Source: Phaeodactylibacter luteus (lineage in GTDB: Bacteria; Bacteroidota; Bacteroidia; Chitinophagales; Saprospiraceae). From it: 64,000 nt of DNA. Location of the stretch: positions 144,384-208,383 of the forward strand of contig NZ_VOOR01000003.1 of NCBI RefSeq assembly GCF_007993045.1, in the 5' to 3' direction. The notes beneath the pieces are model-generated. The model made no database searches. It was not told where the DNA came from and saw only the letters and a program-made list of their open reading frames with translations. This document shows positions 8,644-17,520 of this stretch, in pieces. The stretch's first letter is position 1, and the number at the start of each line of letters is the position of its first letter. Position numbers and translations under genes: made by a program.

Positions 8644-10254
8644 ATGGGATTTCTCGTTTTTCTGATGCTGGGCTACCTATTGTTGAGCGCCAGTTTGTTT
8701 TTCCTCTTCCCGAAAGCCGGAGAAGAAGGCTGGAAAGGGCTCGTGCCCGGGCTGAACTTCATTGTCCTTGCCCAATTGGTGGGCCGCAAACCTGCCCATG
8801 CCGTATGGATGCTCTTCCCTGTGGTCAACATCTTCATCTACGCCGGCCTGATGATAGACATGGCCCGCTCTTTCCGCCACTATGGCTATTGGGACAGTGT
8901 GCTCGCAGTGCTCTTTGCGCCTTTCTATTTCTTTTACCTCGCTTTCAAAGCAGATGAAACTTACGACGGCCCGGCACTGGCCAAGGAAGCTGCTTTCAAA
9001 GCTGAGCTGGAAGAGGCTCAAGCTAGCAATCAGACGCGCAAGTACAATAAGCTCATGGCCAGCAACCCCTACAAAAAAGGGCCGGTCAGGGAGTGGGTAG
9101 AAGCCATCACCTTCGCTGTGTTTGCCGCTGCTTTCATCCGTATGTTCCTCATTGAGGCCTACGTCATCCCTACTTCCTCTATGGAAGGCTCCCTGCTTGT
9201 GGGCGACTTCCTCTTTGTCAGCAAAGCCCACTATGGCATACGCACCCCTGAGACGATCGCCATGATCCCACTATTGCACAACCGTGCACCGATAGTAGAC
9301 GCAGAGTCTTACCTGGAGAAGCCTAGCCTACCCTATTACCGGTTGCCTGCACTTGAGGCCATAGACCGCAACGACCCTATCGTTTTCAATTATCCGGAAG
9401 GGGACAGCGTCTACATCTTCCCCAACCGTACCTGGAGCATACACGATTACCGGAGGGGGGCTATCCCGCCGCGCTATGCCCAACAAATAAAAAGCGGCGC
9501 CAAAAAACTGGTGACCCGCCCTATGGACAAAAAAGACCACTATATCAAACGCGCTATCGGCATACCCGGGGACAGCGTCTCTATCCGCGACCGGCAGGTC
9601 TTCATCAACGGGAAGCCCGCAGACAACCCCGAGCACCTGCAGTTCATGTACTTGGTCAGCTTCCCAAACGCACAGATCAACACCCAGCCCTTTAGCGACT
9701 GGGGCATTTCTTCCGAAGACGTCATCGCACAGCAGGGCAACAATGCGTTCATCATCGTCTTGTCCAATGAGCAAAAAGAGAAAGTGCAGGCCATGGATGC
9801 AGGCATTGCTATCGAGCCTTTTGACGTCAGCAAATTCGATAACAACCCGGAAAAGCTATTCCCTCACGACTCCGCTCACTTCCCAGGTTGGACGGTAGAC
9901 AACTACGGCCCGGTCTATGTGCCCAAAAAAGGGGCTACGGTCGCTATCAGCCCGGAGAACATCGCCCTCTACGAGAGGGTCATCAGTGCTTATGAGGGCA
10001 ACGACCTCTCCGTTAAAAATGGCCAGGTGTTCATCAACGGGGAGGCTGCAGATTCCTACACCTTCCAGATGGACTACTATTGGGCCATGGGCGACAACAG
10101 GCACAACTCAGAAGACAGCCGGGTCTGGGGCTTTGTCCCCGAAGACCACATGGTCGGCAAGCCCATTATCATCTGGTTCTCTACCAAAGAGGGCAGTATG
10201 GCTAATGGCATCCGCTGGGAGCGGTTGTTCAAGTACGTCGGCAACCTCAAATAA
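8644..10254 (+). CDS. lepB: Signal peptidase I with extra N-terminal membrane domain
   Basis: 536 residues, long for a type I signal peptidase, which cleaves Sec/Tat signal peptides at the outer face of the inner membrane. Residues 1-105 form a hydrophobic DUF5684-like segment (LFPKAGEEGWKGLVPGLNFI, then several membrane helices) not found in E. coli LepB. Another membrane helix lies near 150-170, followed by the catalytic serine box VIPTSSMEGSLL with Ser179. The lysine box HYIKRAIGIPGDSV carries Lys302, and the conserved MGDNRHNSEDSR box is near 480-492. The spacing between the serine, lysine and GDN boxes is wider than in E. coli, as in many Bacteroidota enzymes. Monocistronic, with its own promoter and terminator. 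Confidence 0.95.
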   Translation: MGFLVFLMLGYLLLSASLFFLFPKAGEEGWKGLVPGLNFIVLAQLVGRKPAHAVWMLFPVVNIFIYAGLMIDMARSFRHYGYWDSVLAVLFAPFYFFYLAFKADETYDGPALAKEAAFKAELEEAQASNQTRKYNKLMASNPYKKGPVREWVEAITFAVFAAAFIRMFLIEAYVIPTSSMEGSLLVGDFLFVSKAHYGIRTPETIAMIPLLHNRAPIVDAESYLEKPSLPYYRLPALEAIDRNDPIVFNYPEGDSVYIFPNRTWSIHDYRRGAIPPRYAQQIKSGAKKLVTRPMDKKDHYIKRAIGIPGDSVSIRDRQVFINGKPADNPEHLQFMYLVSFPNAQINTQPFSDWGISSEDVIAQQGNNAFIIVLSNEQKEKVQAMDAGIAIEPFDVSKFDNNPEKLFPHDSAHFPGWTVDNYGPVYVPKKGATVAISPENIALYERVISAYEGNDLSVKNGQVFINGEAADSYTFQMDYYWAMGDNRHNSEDSRVWGFVPEDHMVGKPIIIWFSTKEGSMANGIRWERLFKYVGNLK

Positions 10255-10276
10255 CCTCACTGGGCCAAAGCCCGAC

Positions 10277-10325
10277 ATCAGCCTGCTGGGACCTACTCTT
10301 TGCTCAGCAGGCTGATTTTATTTTG
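10277..10325 (+). terminator. Rho-independent terminator after lepB
   Basis: Inverted repeat ATCAGCCTGCTG / CAGCAGGCTGAT (12 bp) followed directly by TTTTATTTT, 22 bp beyond the lepB stop. Confidence 0.88.
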
Positions 10326-10459
10326 GGGCTATAGCACCCAAAGAACACCAAATGCCACTGATAGGCTGAACAACTATGCCCAAGTTCTTCTTACTTTAGT
10401 AGTTTTGTTGCGGGCCTCCCCCACCAGAATGGCACAAAAGCCCAAACGCCGCCCCATCT

Positions 10460-12094
10460 ATGGTAGAAGCATTTATTGAAAACCCCGTACTTCTTCTTTT
10501 TATCGTAGCTGGCATAGGCTACGGAGTCGGCAGCATCCGCATCCGGGGCAGCAACTTGGGCGTCGCAGCAGTCCTTTTTGTCGGGCTGGCATTTGGCGGG
10601 CTGAGCCCTGACCTTCACATACCGGATATCATCATCTTCCTGGGGCTGGCCATCTTTGTATACACCATAGGGCTGAGCAGCGGGCCGAGCTTTTTTTCTA
10701 CCTTCCAGCAGCGGGGCTCTAGAGACATATTGTTTGTCATCCTCATGCTGACTTTCTCAGCCAGTGCCGCTTTCGGGCTACACTACCTCTTTGGTTTTGA
10801 GGCTAGCACCACTGCTGGCATCTACGCTGGCAGTACCACCAATACTCCAGCTCTAGCTGGCTTATTGGATGCCATCACCAACCTTGGCATGGAGCCAGCC
10901 CAAGCCAAACTGCTGAGCGAGCGTGCTGTAGTAGGCTACTCCCTTTCTTACCCTATGGGCGTCCTTGGGGTCATGGTGGCCATCAACCTGATGCGGCGGC
11001 TACTGCGCATTGATTTCCGGAAGGAGGAGCAAGCGCTAAAAGCGGAGTACCCCGTTAGGCAAACCGTGACCAGCCGCACCCTGGAAGTCAAAACCGCTGA
11101 AGCAACAGGCTTAGCATTACGGGACTTTAAGCGCAAGTACCAGGTGAACGCCGTATTCGGCCGGCTACAGCGTGGGGAAGAAACCCTGCTGACCAACCCG
11201 GATACCATATTACAGGCTGGAGATCAGCTGGCGGTAGTGGCAGACATAGAAGAGATCGAACGCCTTTCGCCCATCATTGGGCCGATACTGCCCTTCCGCC
11301 TGTCTTACGACCGCTCGGAATATGATACCCGGCGCTTCTTTGTCTCCAACCCTGATATCGCGGGCGAGCGGCTGTCTACCCTCAACCTGAACGAGCGCTT
11401 TGCTGCCATCATCACCCGGGTAAGGCGGGGCGATATCGACCTCCTGGCCAACTCCAAGACTGTGCTCGAGCTGGGAGACCGGGTACGGTTTGTGGCCCGG
11501 CGGCAGGATATCCCAAGGATTTCCCAGCTATTTGGCGACTCCTACGATGCCCTTAGCCGGATCAACCTGCTCTCCTTTGGATTGGGGATGGCCCTGGGGC
11601 TGCTGCTTGGCATGATCACCTTTGAGCTTCCCGGCGGCGTATCCTTTAAATTGGGCTATGCCGGCGGCCCCATCATCGTAGCGCTTGTGCTGGGTGCTTT
11701 GCGGCGTACCGGCCCGGTGGTATGGACATTGCCCTACGGTGCCAACCTTACCCTTCGGCAAATTGGGCTCATCCTGTTATTGGCCGGCGTAGGCGTCAAT
11801 TCAGGGCATACTTTTGTAGATACCGTGTCAAGAGGCGGAGGCGGCATCATCTTCCTGGCAGGCACCATCATCAGTTTCCTGACGGCAGTAGCCACCCTTT
11901 TCATTGGGTACAAAGTGCTCAAAATCCCGTTCAGTTTCCTGATGGGCATGGTCGGCAGCCAGCCTGCCATACTCGATTTCGCACTAGAAAAAGCAGGTAA
12001 CAAACTGCCCAACGTGGGCTTCACCCTTATGCTGCCCATCTCCTTGGTGATAAAAATCGTCTACGTTCAATTCCTGTTCGCCCTGCTGAGGTAA
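10460..12094 (+). CDS. AspT/YidE/YbjL-type transporter with paired RCK_C (TrkA_C) domains
   Basis: 544-residue inner-membrane protein. The N-terminal half (about 1-175) holds several hydrophobic helices with ASTTAGIYAGSTTNTPALAGLLDAI, the glycine/threonine-rich signature of the aspartate:alanine exchanger (AAEx) family. Two cytosolic TrkA_C-like domains follow (about 195-270 and 280-365; motifs FGRLQRGEETLLTNPDTILQ and GDIDLLANSKTVLELGDRV). A second membrane half (about 375-544) repeats the fold with TGPVVWTLPYGANLTLRQIG and GMVGSQPAILDFALE. Substrate cannot be told from sequence. It may be co-transcribed with the SDR gene 44 bp downstream. Confidence 0.9.
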   Translation: MVEAFIENPVLLLFIVAGIGYGVGSIRIRGSNLGVAAVLFVGLAFGGLSPDLHIPDIIIFLGLAIFVYTIGLSSGPSFFSTFQQRGSRDILFVILMLTFSASAAFGLHYLFGFEASTTAGIYAGSTTNTPALAGLLDAITNLGMEPAQAKLLSERAVVGYSLSYPMGVLGVMVAINLMRRLLRIDFRKEEQALKAEYPVRQTVTSRTLEVKTAEATGLALRDFKRKYQVNAVFGRLQRGEETLLTNPDTILQAGDQLAVVADIEEIERLSPIIGPILPFRLSYDRSEYDTRRFFVSNPDIAGERLSTLNLNERFAAIITRVRRGDIDLLANSKTVLELGDRVRFVARRQDIPRISQLFGDSYDALSRINLLSFGLGMALGLLLGMITFELPGGVSFKLGYAGGPIIVALVLGALRRTGPVVWTLPYGANLTLRQIGLILLLAGVGVNSGHTFVDTVSRGGGGIIFLAGTIISFLTAVATLFIGYKVLKIPFSFLMGMVGSQPAILDFALEKAGNKLPNVGFTLMLPISLVIKIVYVQFLFALLR

Positions 12095-12138
12095 TCGGCA
12101 AGGGATTCCTTACCTTCGGTAGACCAACAAAAAAAGCT

Positions 12139-12897
12139 ATGGATTTTACTGGAAAGCGCGTACTGATAACCGGTGGCTCCCGCGGCATTGGCCGGGCAGC
12201 GGCTGTGGCTTTTGCCCGCGCAGGAGCACGGGTCGCCATCAACTTCCACTCCAACAAGGAGGCTGCAGAGGAAGCCATCAAAGCTATGCCCGGGAACGGG
12301 CACTTCGCTGTCCGGGCAGACATCAGCAAGCCCGATGCCGTATTCCGAATGGTCGGTGCTGTTGCTGAAGAGCTCGGAGGGATCGACATCTTGGTCAATA
12401 ATGCCGGGGTCTTTTTTCCTCATCCAGTTGCACAGAGCGATTATGCCGCCTGGCAGGAGAGCTGGTCCCAAACCATCGGCATCAACCTCATGGGCGCTGC
12501 ACATACCAGTTATTGCGTAGCCCGGCAGATGATGGGGCAGGGCATGCCTGGAAAAATCCTGTTTGTCTCTTCCCGGGGGGCATTCCGGGGCGAGCCCGAA
12601 CATACCGCCTACGGAGCTTCCAAAGCTGGCATGAATGCCTTGGCGCAGTCTCTGGCACAGGAACTCGCCCCCTACCATATTTTTGTGGGGGCAGTAGCCC
12701 CAGGTTTTGTAGAAACCGATATGGCAGCTCATGTGCTCGACGGCGAGGGCGGGGCAGCTGTAAAAGCACAAAGCCCTACCGGCAGGGTAGCACGTCCGGA
12801 GGAGATCGCCCACTGTATCCTTTTCCTCGCTACAGAAGGGGCAGCCTACGCTACCGGCTGCATCCTAGATGTCAACGGGGCTTCTTACTTACGCTAA
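12139..12897 (+). CDS. SDR family NAD(P)-dependent oxidoreductase
   Basis: 252 residues, a classical short-chain dehydrogenase. Cofactor motif TGGSRGIG at 11-18, NNAG at 87-90, catalytic Ser near 144-145, Tyr158 and Lys162 (AYGASKAG), and the C-terminal CILDVNGASYLR typical of FabG-like enzymes. The glycine motif plus basic Arg15 favours NADPH. Substrate unknown. It lies 44 bp after the transporter and 13 bp before a GNAT gene, so these are probably one operon. A TACCTTCG at 12112-12119 could be a weak internal -7 element. Confidence 0.92.
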   Translation: MDFTGKRVLITGGSRGIGRAAAVAFARAGARVAINFHSNKEAAEEAIKAMPGNGHFAVRADISKPDAVFRMVGAVAEELGGIDILVNNAGVFFPHPVAQSDYAAWQESWSQTIGINLMGAAHTSYCVARQMMGQGMPGKILFVSSRGAFRGEPEHTAYGASKAGMNALAQSLAQELAPYHIFVGAVAPGFVETDMAAHVLDGEGGAAVKAQSPTGRVARPEEIAHCILFLATEGAAYATGCILDVNGASYLR

Positions 12898-12910
12898 ACC
12901 TGAAAATCCA

Positions 12911-13351
12911 ATGACTACCATAAGGCCCGCAGAAAGGACAGACCTCCCTGCCATCCATCAACTGGTCAGAGCATTGGCCCGCTACGAAAAGGCAGAAGGC
13001 GAGTTCGTCGCTACACTGGAAGACTACTATGCTCACTTTGACGAAGGCGTGTTCCAGGCTCTCGTAGCCGAGCAGAACGGAAGCATAGCCGGCATGGCGC
13101 TGTACTACATGACCTATTCCACTTGGAAGGGGAAAATGCTCTACCTCGAAGACTTCGTGGTAGCGGAGCCTTTCCGCAGGCAGGGCATAGGGGGCCAACT
13201 TTTCGACGCCTTCCTTTCGGAAGCACGCCGGCGGGGCTGTGCCCTAGCTAAATGGCAGGTGCTGGACTGGAATGCCCCTGCTGTTGAATTTTATAAAAAA
13301 AAGGGCGCCATCATTGAGCAGGGGTGGTGGAACGGGAAAATATTCTTGTAA
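12911..13351 (+). CDS. GNAT family N-acetyltransferase (spermine/spermidine acetyltransferase-like)
   Basis: 146 residues from the ATG at 12911 (MTTIRPAERTDLPAIHQLV). An earlier in-frame ATG at 12869 overlaps the SDR gene and adds non-conserved residues, so it was not chosen. GNAT motif A is LEDFVVAEPFRRQGIGGQLFDAF, with the acetyl-CoA pyrophosphate loop RRQGIG. Motif B is WQVLDWNAPAVEFYKKKGA. The overall pattern and length resemble diamine acetyltransferases. Substrate not proven. Last gene of the likely transporter-SDR-GNAT operon. Confidence 0.9.
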   Translation: MTTIRPAERTDLPAIHQLVRALARYEKAEGEFVATLEDYYAHFDEGVFQALVAEQNGSIAGMALYYMTYSTWKGKMLYLEDFVVAEPFRRQGIGGQLFDAFLSEARRRGCALAKWQVLDWNAPAVEFYKKKGAIIEQGWWNGKIFL

Positions 13352-13770
13352 AAACGCCGTTTTTTACTCAACTTTGGAAGGTCTTCTAAGAGGTCAAAGT
13401 ACGCTATCCCGATACCGCTCAAGCCTGTGCCCGATTTCACCCATACTCCACTGTTAAAAATTAATGAATAGTGTTTCATAGTGTAAGGGGTGGCCACGCA
13501 AGTGGTTGCTCCTTTCCTTTTGTAGGGCTACCGCTCGCCTCATACAGCTGGCTAGGGCTGCCCGGGCAACAAGGGCTTCGATATTCATCTGTGCCAGCCC
13601 AGCCATGCTCGAGAAGGGGCATAGGGGGGGACAGCTATCCTTACAGATGGGGCAGGCCCCATCCTCAAAGCAAGCTGGGCAGGCTAAAACAAAACGACAA
13701 TCTGGTTTGCGCCCCTTTATTGCCTTTGCCCATTCACCAATTGCGGCGGCCCCTGGCCTTCACTGACAGC
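13352..13770. other. 419-bp intergenic region with family A repeat fragment
   Basis: No convincing gene. A truncated piece of dispersed family A lies at about 13645-13725 (gggcaggccccatc...gcaagctgggcaggct, then aacgacaatctgg). It matches the outer edge of copy 3 near 16.55 kb rather than the core. A long frame here (13471-14166) runs antisense into the GT39-like gene and is a shadow. Confidence 0.6.
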
Positions 13771-15891
13771 CTATCCCGGCTGCCGGAAATACAAAGAAGC
13801 GCGGCCGGCCTGCATGTCCCCACCGTTGTGGCTCCAAAAATAAGTTTTCAGGACATCGCCGGGGGCCACTCCATCAGGAACAGCTATTGGGATGAGCAGC
13901 GGCCTGCCACTGCCGCCTCTTGGTGCCCAAACATTGATGTCTTCCCCTGCCCAATGATAAAGCTCGCCCCCACGCTGCCATTCTGCCACCCAGGTGCCGC
14001 ACTGCCCGGCCGCGCAGCTCAGGCTGGCTCTGAGCCAGATCACCTCGGCCATGGCCTGGCTTGGGGACAGGGTGTCCCAAAAAGGTGGGCTGTAAGGCTG
14101 CTGCCCAGATACAGCAGTGCTTTCTGCAAGCTGCTCAGGGGGGCTCTGCATCAACCGGGGGGCTAAGCGCAGAAGCGCAATGCCGCCTTTTGAACCAACA
14201 GTATCTGCCCGGATGCCATACTTTAGCCAAGTAGACTGATGCTGCCCCCTTCTCCCAGGCCCAGACAACAGGAATGCCGTATCGGCCATAGCCATTGCCT
14301 CCGATAGCGCAGGCAGGCTATCTGGCAGCCATAGCTGCGGCACACCCTCTGCCGCATATTGGCCAGCAAGCGCCATACTGGAAAGCTCGCCTACTGCCGC
14401 TTTGCCCTCCTTTTCAACCCATACCCTGAGCAAGGTATGGTAATTGAGCTCAGGGCTGAGGACCTCCCCTCCCCAGCCGAAAGCATCACTCAGCACCCTC
14501 AGCGGCCTGCTGCTGAATACAAAAGCAGTATCCCTTCCCTGCAGCAGCTCCTCGGGCGTTGCATCTTGGGCATGCGCAATACCCTCTGCTGCAAGGAAAT
14601 AAGTCAGCCCATGTGGCTCGCAGCCAATAATCCCAACGGGCGCGCCAGAAGGGGGCAAAAGCTGGCTCAGCCGGGACACTTCTGCCCGTGGCTGATAATG
14701 GGCTGAATAATACTGATAAAAAGCATCTTGGCTCCGCCCGCCCGTTTTGATATCCTCCATCAAACGCTTGTCCACCGCCTGCCGCTCTTGGAAACAAGTG
14801 GCCAGCACATAAGCTGCTAAGGCTAGCACGACCCCATAACGCCCTGCCCTGCCCCATTGTGCCGGCCAGGGCACGAGCCGCAAAGCTTGTTCGAGCAATA
14901 GCCCGCTAAGCAATGCAAATGCTGGAGCAAGCACAACAAAAACCCGTTGCGGGGCAGGGTTGCCAAAGGCAAAAGCCAACAAAAAAGGCATAGCCAATAT
15001 CGATGCCAACAGCCAGGCTTCAGGTTTGCTTTTCTGGCGGAGACCGGCCCAGCCCCCCAGCAACAACAAGGGCAGCAGAAGCCATTTCCTTCCTATAAAG
15101 GCCAGGAATGCCCCACGCAGCGGATAGGTGAGCCGGTCTAGCTGAAAAGGGGAATAGGTCACGTACGGGTTACTGAACACCTGCCCAAAAACCGGGCTGT
15201 AAGCGAACAAGCCTAAAACAATGCCAACAACTGCCGCGCTCCCGCCCCAAAAAGCGGTGCGGCTGCCCCTGCCATCACGCCGCCAAAACGATAGGGCCAG
15301 CTCGCCAAACCAATACCCGCCCAGCCCAAGCAGCACATACAAATTGGAGGCTACTGTATAAAACAATAGCCCTCCGGCCAAAACCTGCAGCCACCAATAC
15401 CGCCATGAGGGCCTGCGGCAAAAGCCCCATGCCCCGTACAACAATATGGACAAAAGGAACATGCTCAGCCCATACCCGCGCGCCTGCAGCACGAAATTCA
15501 TAAAACCTGGCATGCCTGCCAGACATATGCCTGCAATCAGCCCAGCCCAATGCCCGGCATAACGCTTGCCTACAAAGTATACGGCCGATATGGCCAGGAA
15601 AGCATACAACAGATACAACTGCCGCAGCCAAATCGGATGAGACAACAACGCATCAAAACTTGCCACCCCGATTGTTGACAAATACAGCCGGTTGAGCAGG
15701 TTGAAAAAGATATGATTGTTCGGGACGTGGTAGTCAGTGGCTATCGTAGACAAGGGTTTCAAAGCGAAGTAACGCAGCGTATACAGCTCGTCATTCCAAA
15801 AATCTAACCACAAGTAGGGCTGTAAAAGGGCAAATGCCATAGCCAAAATGAAGAGCAGCTCGCCAACTGGCCGGAAAAGTGAACGCTTCAT
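13771..15891 (-). CDS. GT39/ArnT-like polytopic membrane glycosyltransferase
   Basis: 706 residues. The N-terminal signal-anchor helix is followed by WLDFWNDELYTLRYF and the acidic first-loop motif typical of PMT/ArnT-type (GT-C) enzymes. HVPNNHIFFNLLNRLYL and about ten further membrane helices extend to about residue 380. A soluble C-terminal part of about 320 residues probably lies in the periplasm. GT-C enzymes transfer sugars from polyprenyl-phosphate donors to lipid or protein acceptors on the periplasmic side; the acceptor here is unknown. Single gene with no clear operon partners. Confidence 0.8.
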   Translation of the reverse strand: MKRSLFRPVGELLFILAMAFALLQPYLWLDFWNDELYTLRYFALKPLSTIATDYHVPNNHIFFNLLNRLYLSTIGVASFDALLSHPIWLRQLYLLYAFLAISAVYFVGKRYAGHWAGLIAGICLAGMPGFMNFVLQARGYGLSMFLLSILLYGAWGFCRRPSWRYWWLQVLAGGLLFYTVASNLYVLLGLGGYWFGELALSFWRRDGRGSRTAFWGGSAAVVGIVLGLFAYSPVFGQVFSNPYVTYSPFQLDRLTYPLRGAFLAFIGRKWLLLPLLLLGGWAGLRQKSKPEAWLLASILAMPFLLAFAFGNPAPQRVFVVLAPAFALLSGLLLEQALRLVPWPAQWGRAGRYGVVLALAAYVLATCFQERQAVDKRLMEDIKTGGRSQDAFYQYYSAHYQPRAEVSRLSQLLPPSGAPVGIIGCEPHGLTYFLAAEGIAHAQDATPEELLQGRDTAFVFSSRPLRVLSDAFGWGGEVLSPELNYHTLLRVWVEKEGKAAVGELSSMALAGQYAAEGVPQLWLPDSLPALSEAMAMADTAFLLSGPGRRGQHQSTWLKYGIRADTVGSKGGIALLRLAPRLMQSPPEQLAESTAVSGQQPYSPPFWDTLSPSQAMAEVIWLRASLSCAAGQCGTWVAEWQRGGELYHWAGEDINVWAPRGGSGRPLLIPIAVPDGVAPGDVLKTYFWSHNGGDMQAGRASLYFRQPG

Positions 15892-16378
15892 GCCCTTTTT
15901 ACCTCAAAATAGCCATTTTGGGGGAACATGGCACCATCGGGCGGCGCGGATCACCCCACTCCTACAGTAAGCGCGGGATACCGCCCCTCGTCACAGCGGC
16001 CCTAGTGTTTGCCTAGCGGTTCAGAGGATGGAGCTGACCGGGCCAGCCGGTTTTGGCTCGATGCCCAATGATCCCTCAACGGCACCTGGCCTTCCTGACG
16101 GCTTCCCTCAGCCTGCACCTCGTGGTGGCCGCCTTGCTCATCGGCTGTTGCCTTTGCCCTTACCGGGCGGACTCAGGGCTTGTGCCCGTCAGGCCCGCGC
16201 TATGCCTGCACCCTATGAGAAAGGGCCGGCAGTAAACGGCCAGCCCTTTCTCAGCTTTGCACATTGCCCAGTTTGGGGCGTTTTGGTCAAGAAAATCAAG
16301 GATTCACCCCCACTTGCTGTACCAGCACGACCGGCTAGGTTCTGGCAAAGCCACTAGATTTGAGCGGGCATGAACCAA
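15892..16378. other. Intergenic region, no supported gene
   Basis: About 490 bp without a convincing gene. It contains an 11-bp stem hairpin TGAGAAAGGGC / GCCCTTTCTCA at 16216-16253 without a T-run. The open frame 16028-16357 has proline/arginine-rich composition and no recognisable similarity, so it is not called. Confidence 0.5.
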
Positions 16379-16605
16379 CATGCCGCAGGCGTTTATGCTT
16401 TTCGGGCTTAAGGCACTAGCCTGGCATTGGCCTAGCGCTGCGAAGGGGTGGCCGAAGGCCAGACCCGACGCCTGTAGGGCGAGGGGCCGAGCGGACAGCG
16501 AGCCCCGCAGCATAGCGGCACCTGCCCTATGGCAGGGGCAGGCCCATCACGCGAAGCAAGCTGGGCAAGCAAAAAACGACAATCTAGCTTGCGCCCATTT
16601 GAGTT
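16379..16605 (-). repeat. Dispersed GC-rich repeat, family A, copy 3 (long form)
   Basis: Inverted long copy. It starts gccgcaggcgtttatgcttt, continues ctggcattggcctagcgctg and the core, then gcaagctgggcaagc, and ends aacgacaatctagcttgcgccc. With the copy near 36.5 kb it defines the full element of about 230 bp. Confidence 0.85.
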
Positions 16606-16685
16606 TAGGGGCTCAACTGAAAACCCAGTGAGGAAGCAAGTTCATAAAGTATGGATCTTCAACAGCAAAAGCTACAAACAAGCGC

Positions 16686-17324
16686 TTAATCCCGGTTGGG
16701 CTGAGGCGTAAGCCGCAGGTAAGGCTTCACCTCATTGAACCCTTTAGGGAACTTTTCCCGGGCAGCCTCGCTAGAAACCGAAGGGGAAATCACAACCTCA
16801 TCCCCGTCCTCCCAGTCTACAGGAGTAGCTACGCTGTAGTTGTCCGTAAGCTGAAGGGAATCGATGACGCGCAGAATCTCATTGAAATTGCGCCCGGTAG
16901 AGGGCGGGTAGGTCAGCGTCAGGCGCACCTTCTTATTGGGGTCAATCACAAAAACCGACCGGACCGTGAACTTCTCATTGGCCTCAGGGTGGATCATATC
17001 ATAAGCAACCGCCACCTGTTTGTCCTCATCGGCGATGATCGGGAAATTCATTTTGACAGACTGCGTCTCCTCTATATCCCCCACCCATTTCAGGTGTTCT
17101 GCTAAGGGGTCTACAGAAAGGGCAATGACCTTGACATTGCGTTTGGCGAACTCCCCTTTCAAGGCTGCAGTGCGGCCCAGCTCGGTGGTGCAGACTGGAG
17201 TGAAGTCTGCAGGGTGGGAGTACAAAACGCCCCAGCTATCGCCCAGCCATTCATGAAAATTGATCTCGCCTTCAGTGGTTTTGGCGGTAAAATTGGGAGC
17301 CTCTTCTCCTAGTCGTAAGGACAT
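16686..17324 (-). CDS. 1-Cys peroxiredoxin (Prx6 type)
   Basis: 212 residues. It reduces peroxides in the cytoplasm. The peroxidatic motif HPADFTPVCTTELGR places Cys45 after Pro and Thr as in PxxxTxxC. This is the only cysteine in the protein, so it is a 1-Cys enzyme needing an external thiol. The length and the C-terminal dimer region (VDWEDGDEVVISPSVSSEAAREKFPKG...PYLR) match Prx6-like rather than 2-Cys AhpC proteins. It lies downstream of metX on the same strand after a gap of about 200 bp. Confidence 0.95.
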   Translation of the reverse strand: MSLRLGEEAPNFTAKTTEGEINFHEWLGDSWGVLYSHPADFTPVCTTELGRTAALKGEFAKRNVKVIALSVDPLAEHLKWVGDIEETQSVKMNFPIIADEDKQVAVAYDMIHPEANEKFTVRSVFVIDPNKKVRLTLTYPPSTGRNFNEILRVIDSLQLTDNYSVATPVDWEDGDEVVISPSVSSEAAREKFPKGFNEVKPYLRLTPQPNRD

Positions 17325-17520
17325 AATCGTTGGGAATTTAAAGTGATGAGTTTTATTCCATATAATTCAGATAGGAATAAAATGATATTTTCATCCTTTT
17401 TGTTCTCCTGCGGAGGCGAAATCTGTGCTGCTGCAGCAAAAAATATAGCTTGCCCTGTGCTCGGCCCAAAACCGAAGTGCCAAATCCCGGCATAAAACGC
17501 ATAGGGCAAAAGAACTACCC

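Noticed and set aside
12869..12910. Upstream ATG for the GNAT gene
   Set aside because: It lies inside the end of the SDR gene and encodes residues not matching GNAT N-termini; the ATG at 12911 starts the conserved region.
13471..14166. 231-residue plus-strand frame upstream of and overlapping the GT39-like gene
   Set aside because: Overlaps a much better supported gene antisense and covers a repeat fragment; composition is not protein-like.
16028..16357. 109-residue frame in the 15.9-16.4 kb gap
   Set aside because: Proline/arginine-rich composition, no similarity to known proteins, and it contains a hairpin; most likely chance.
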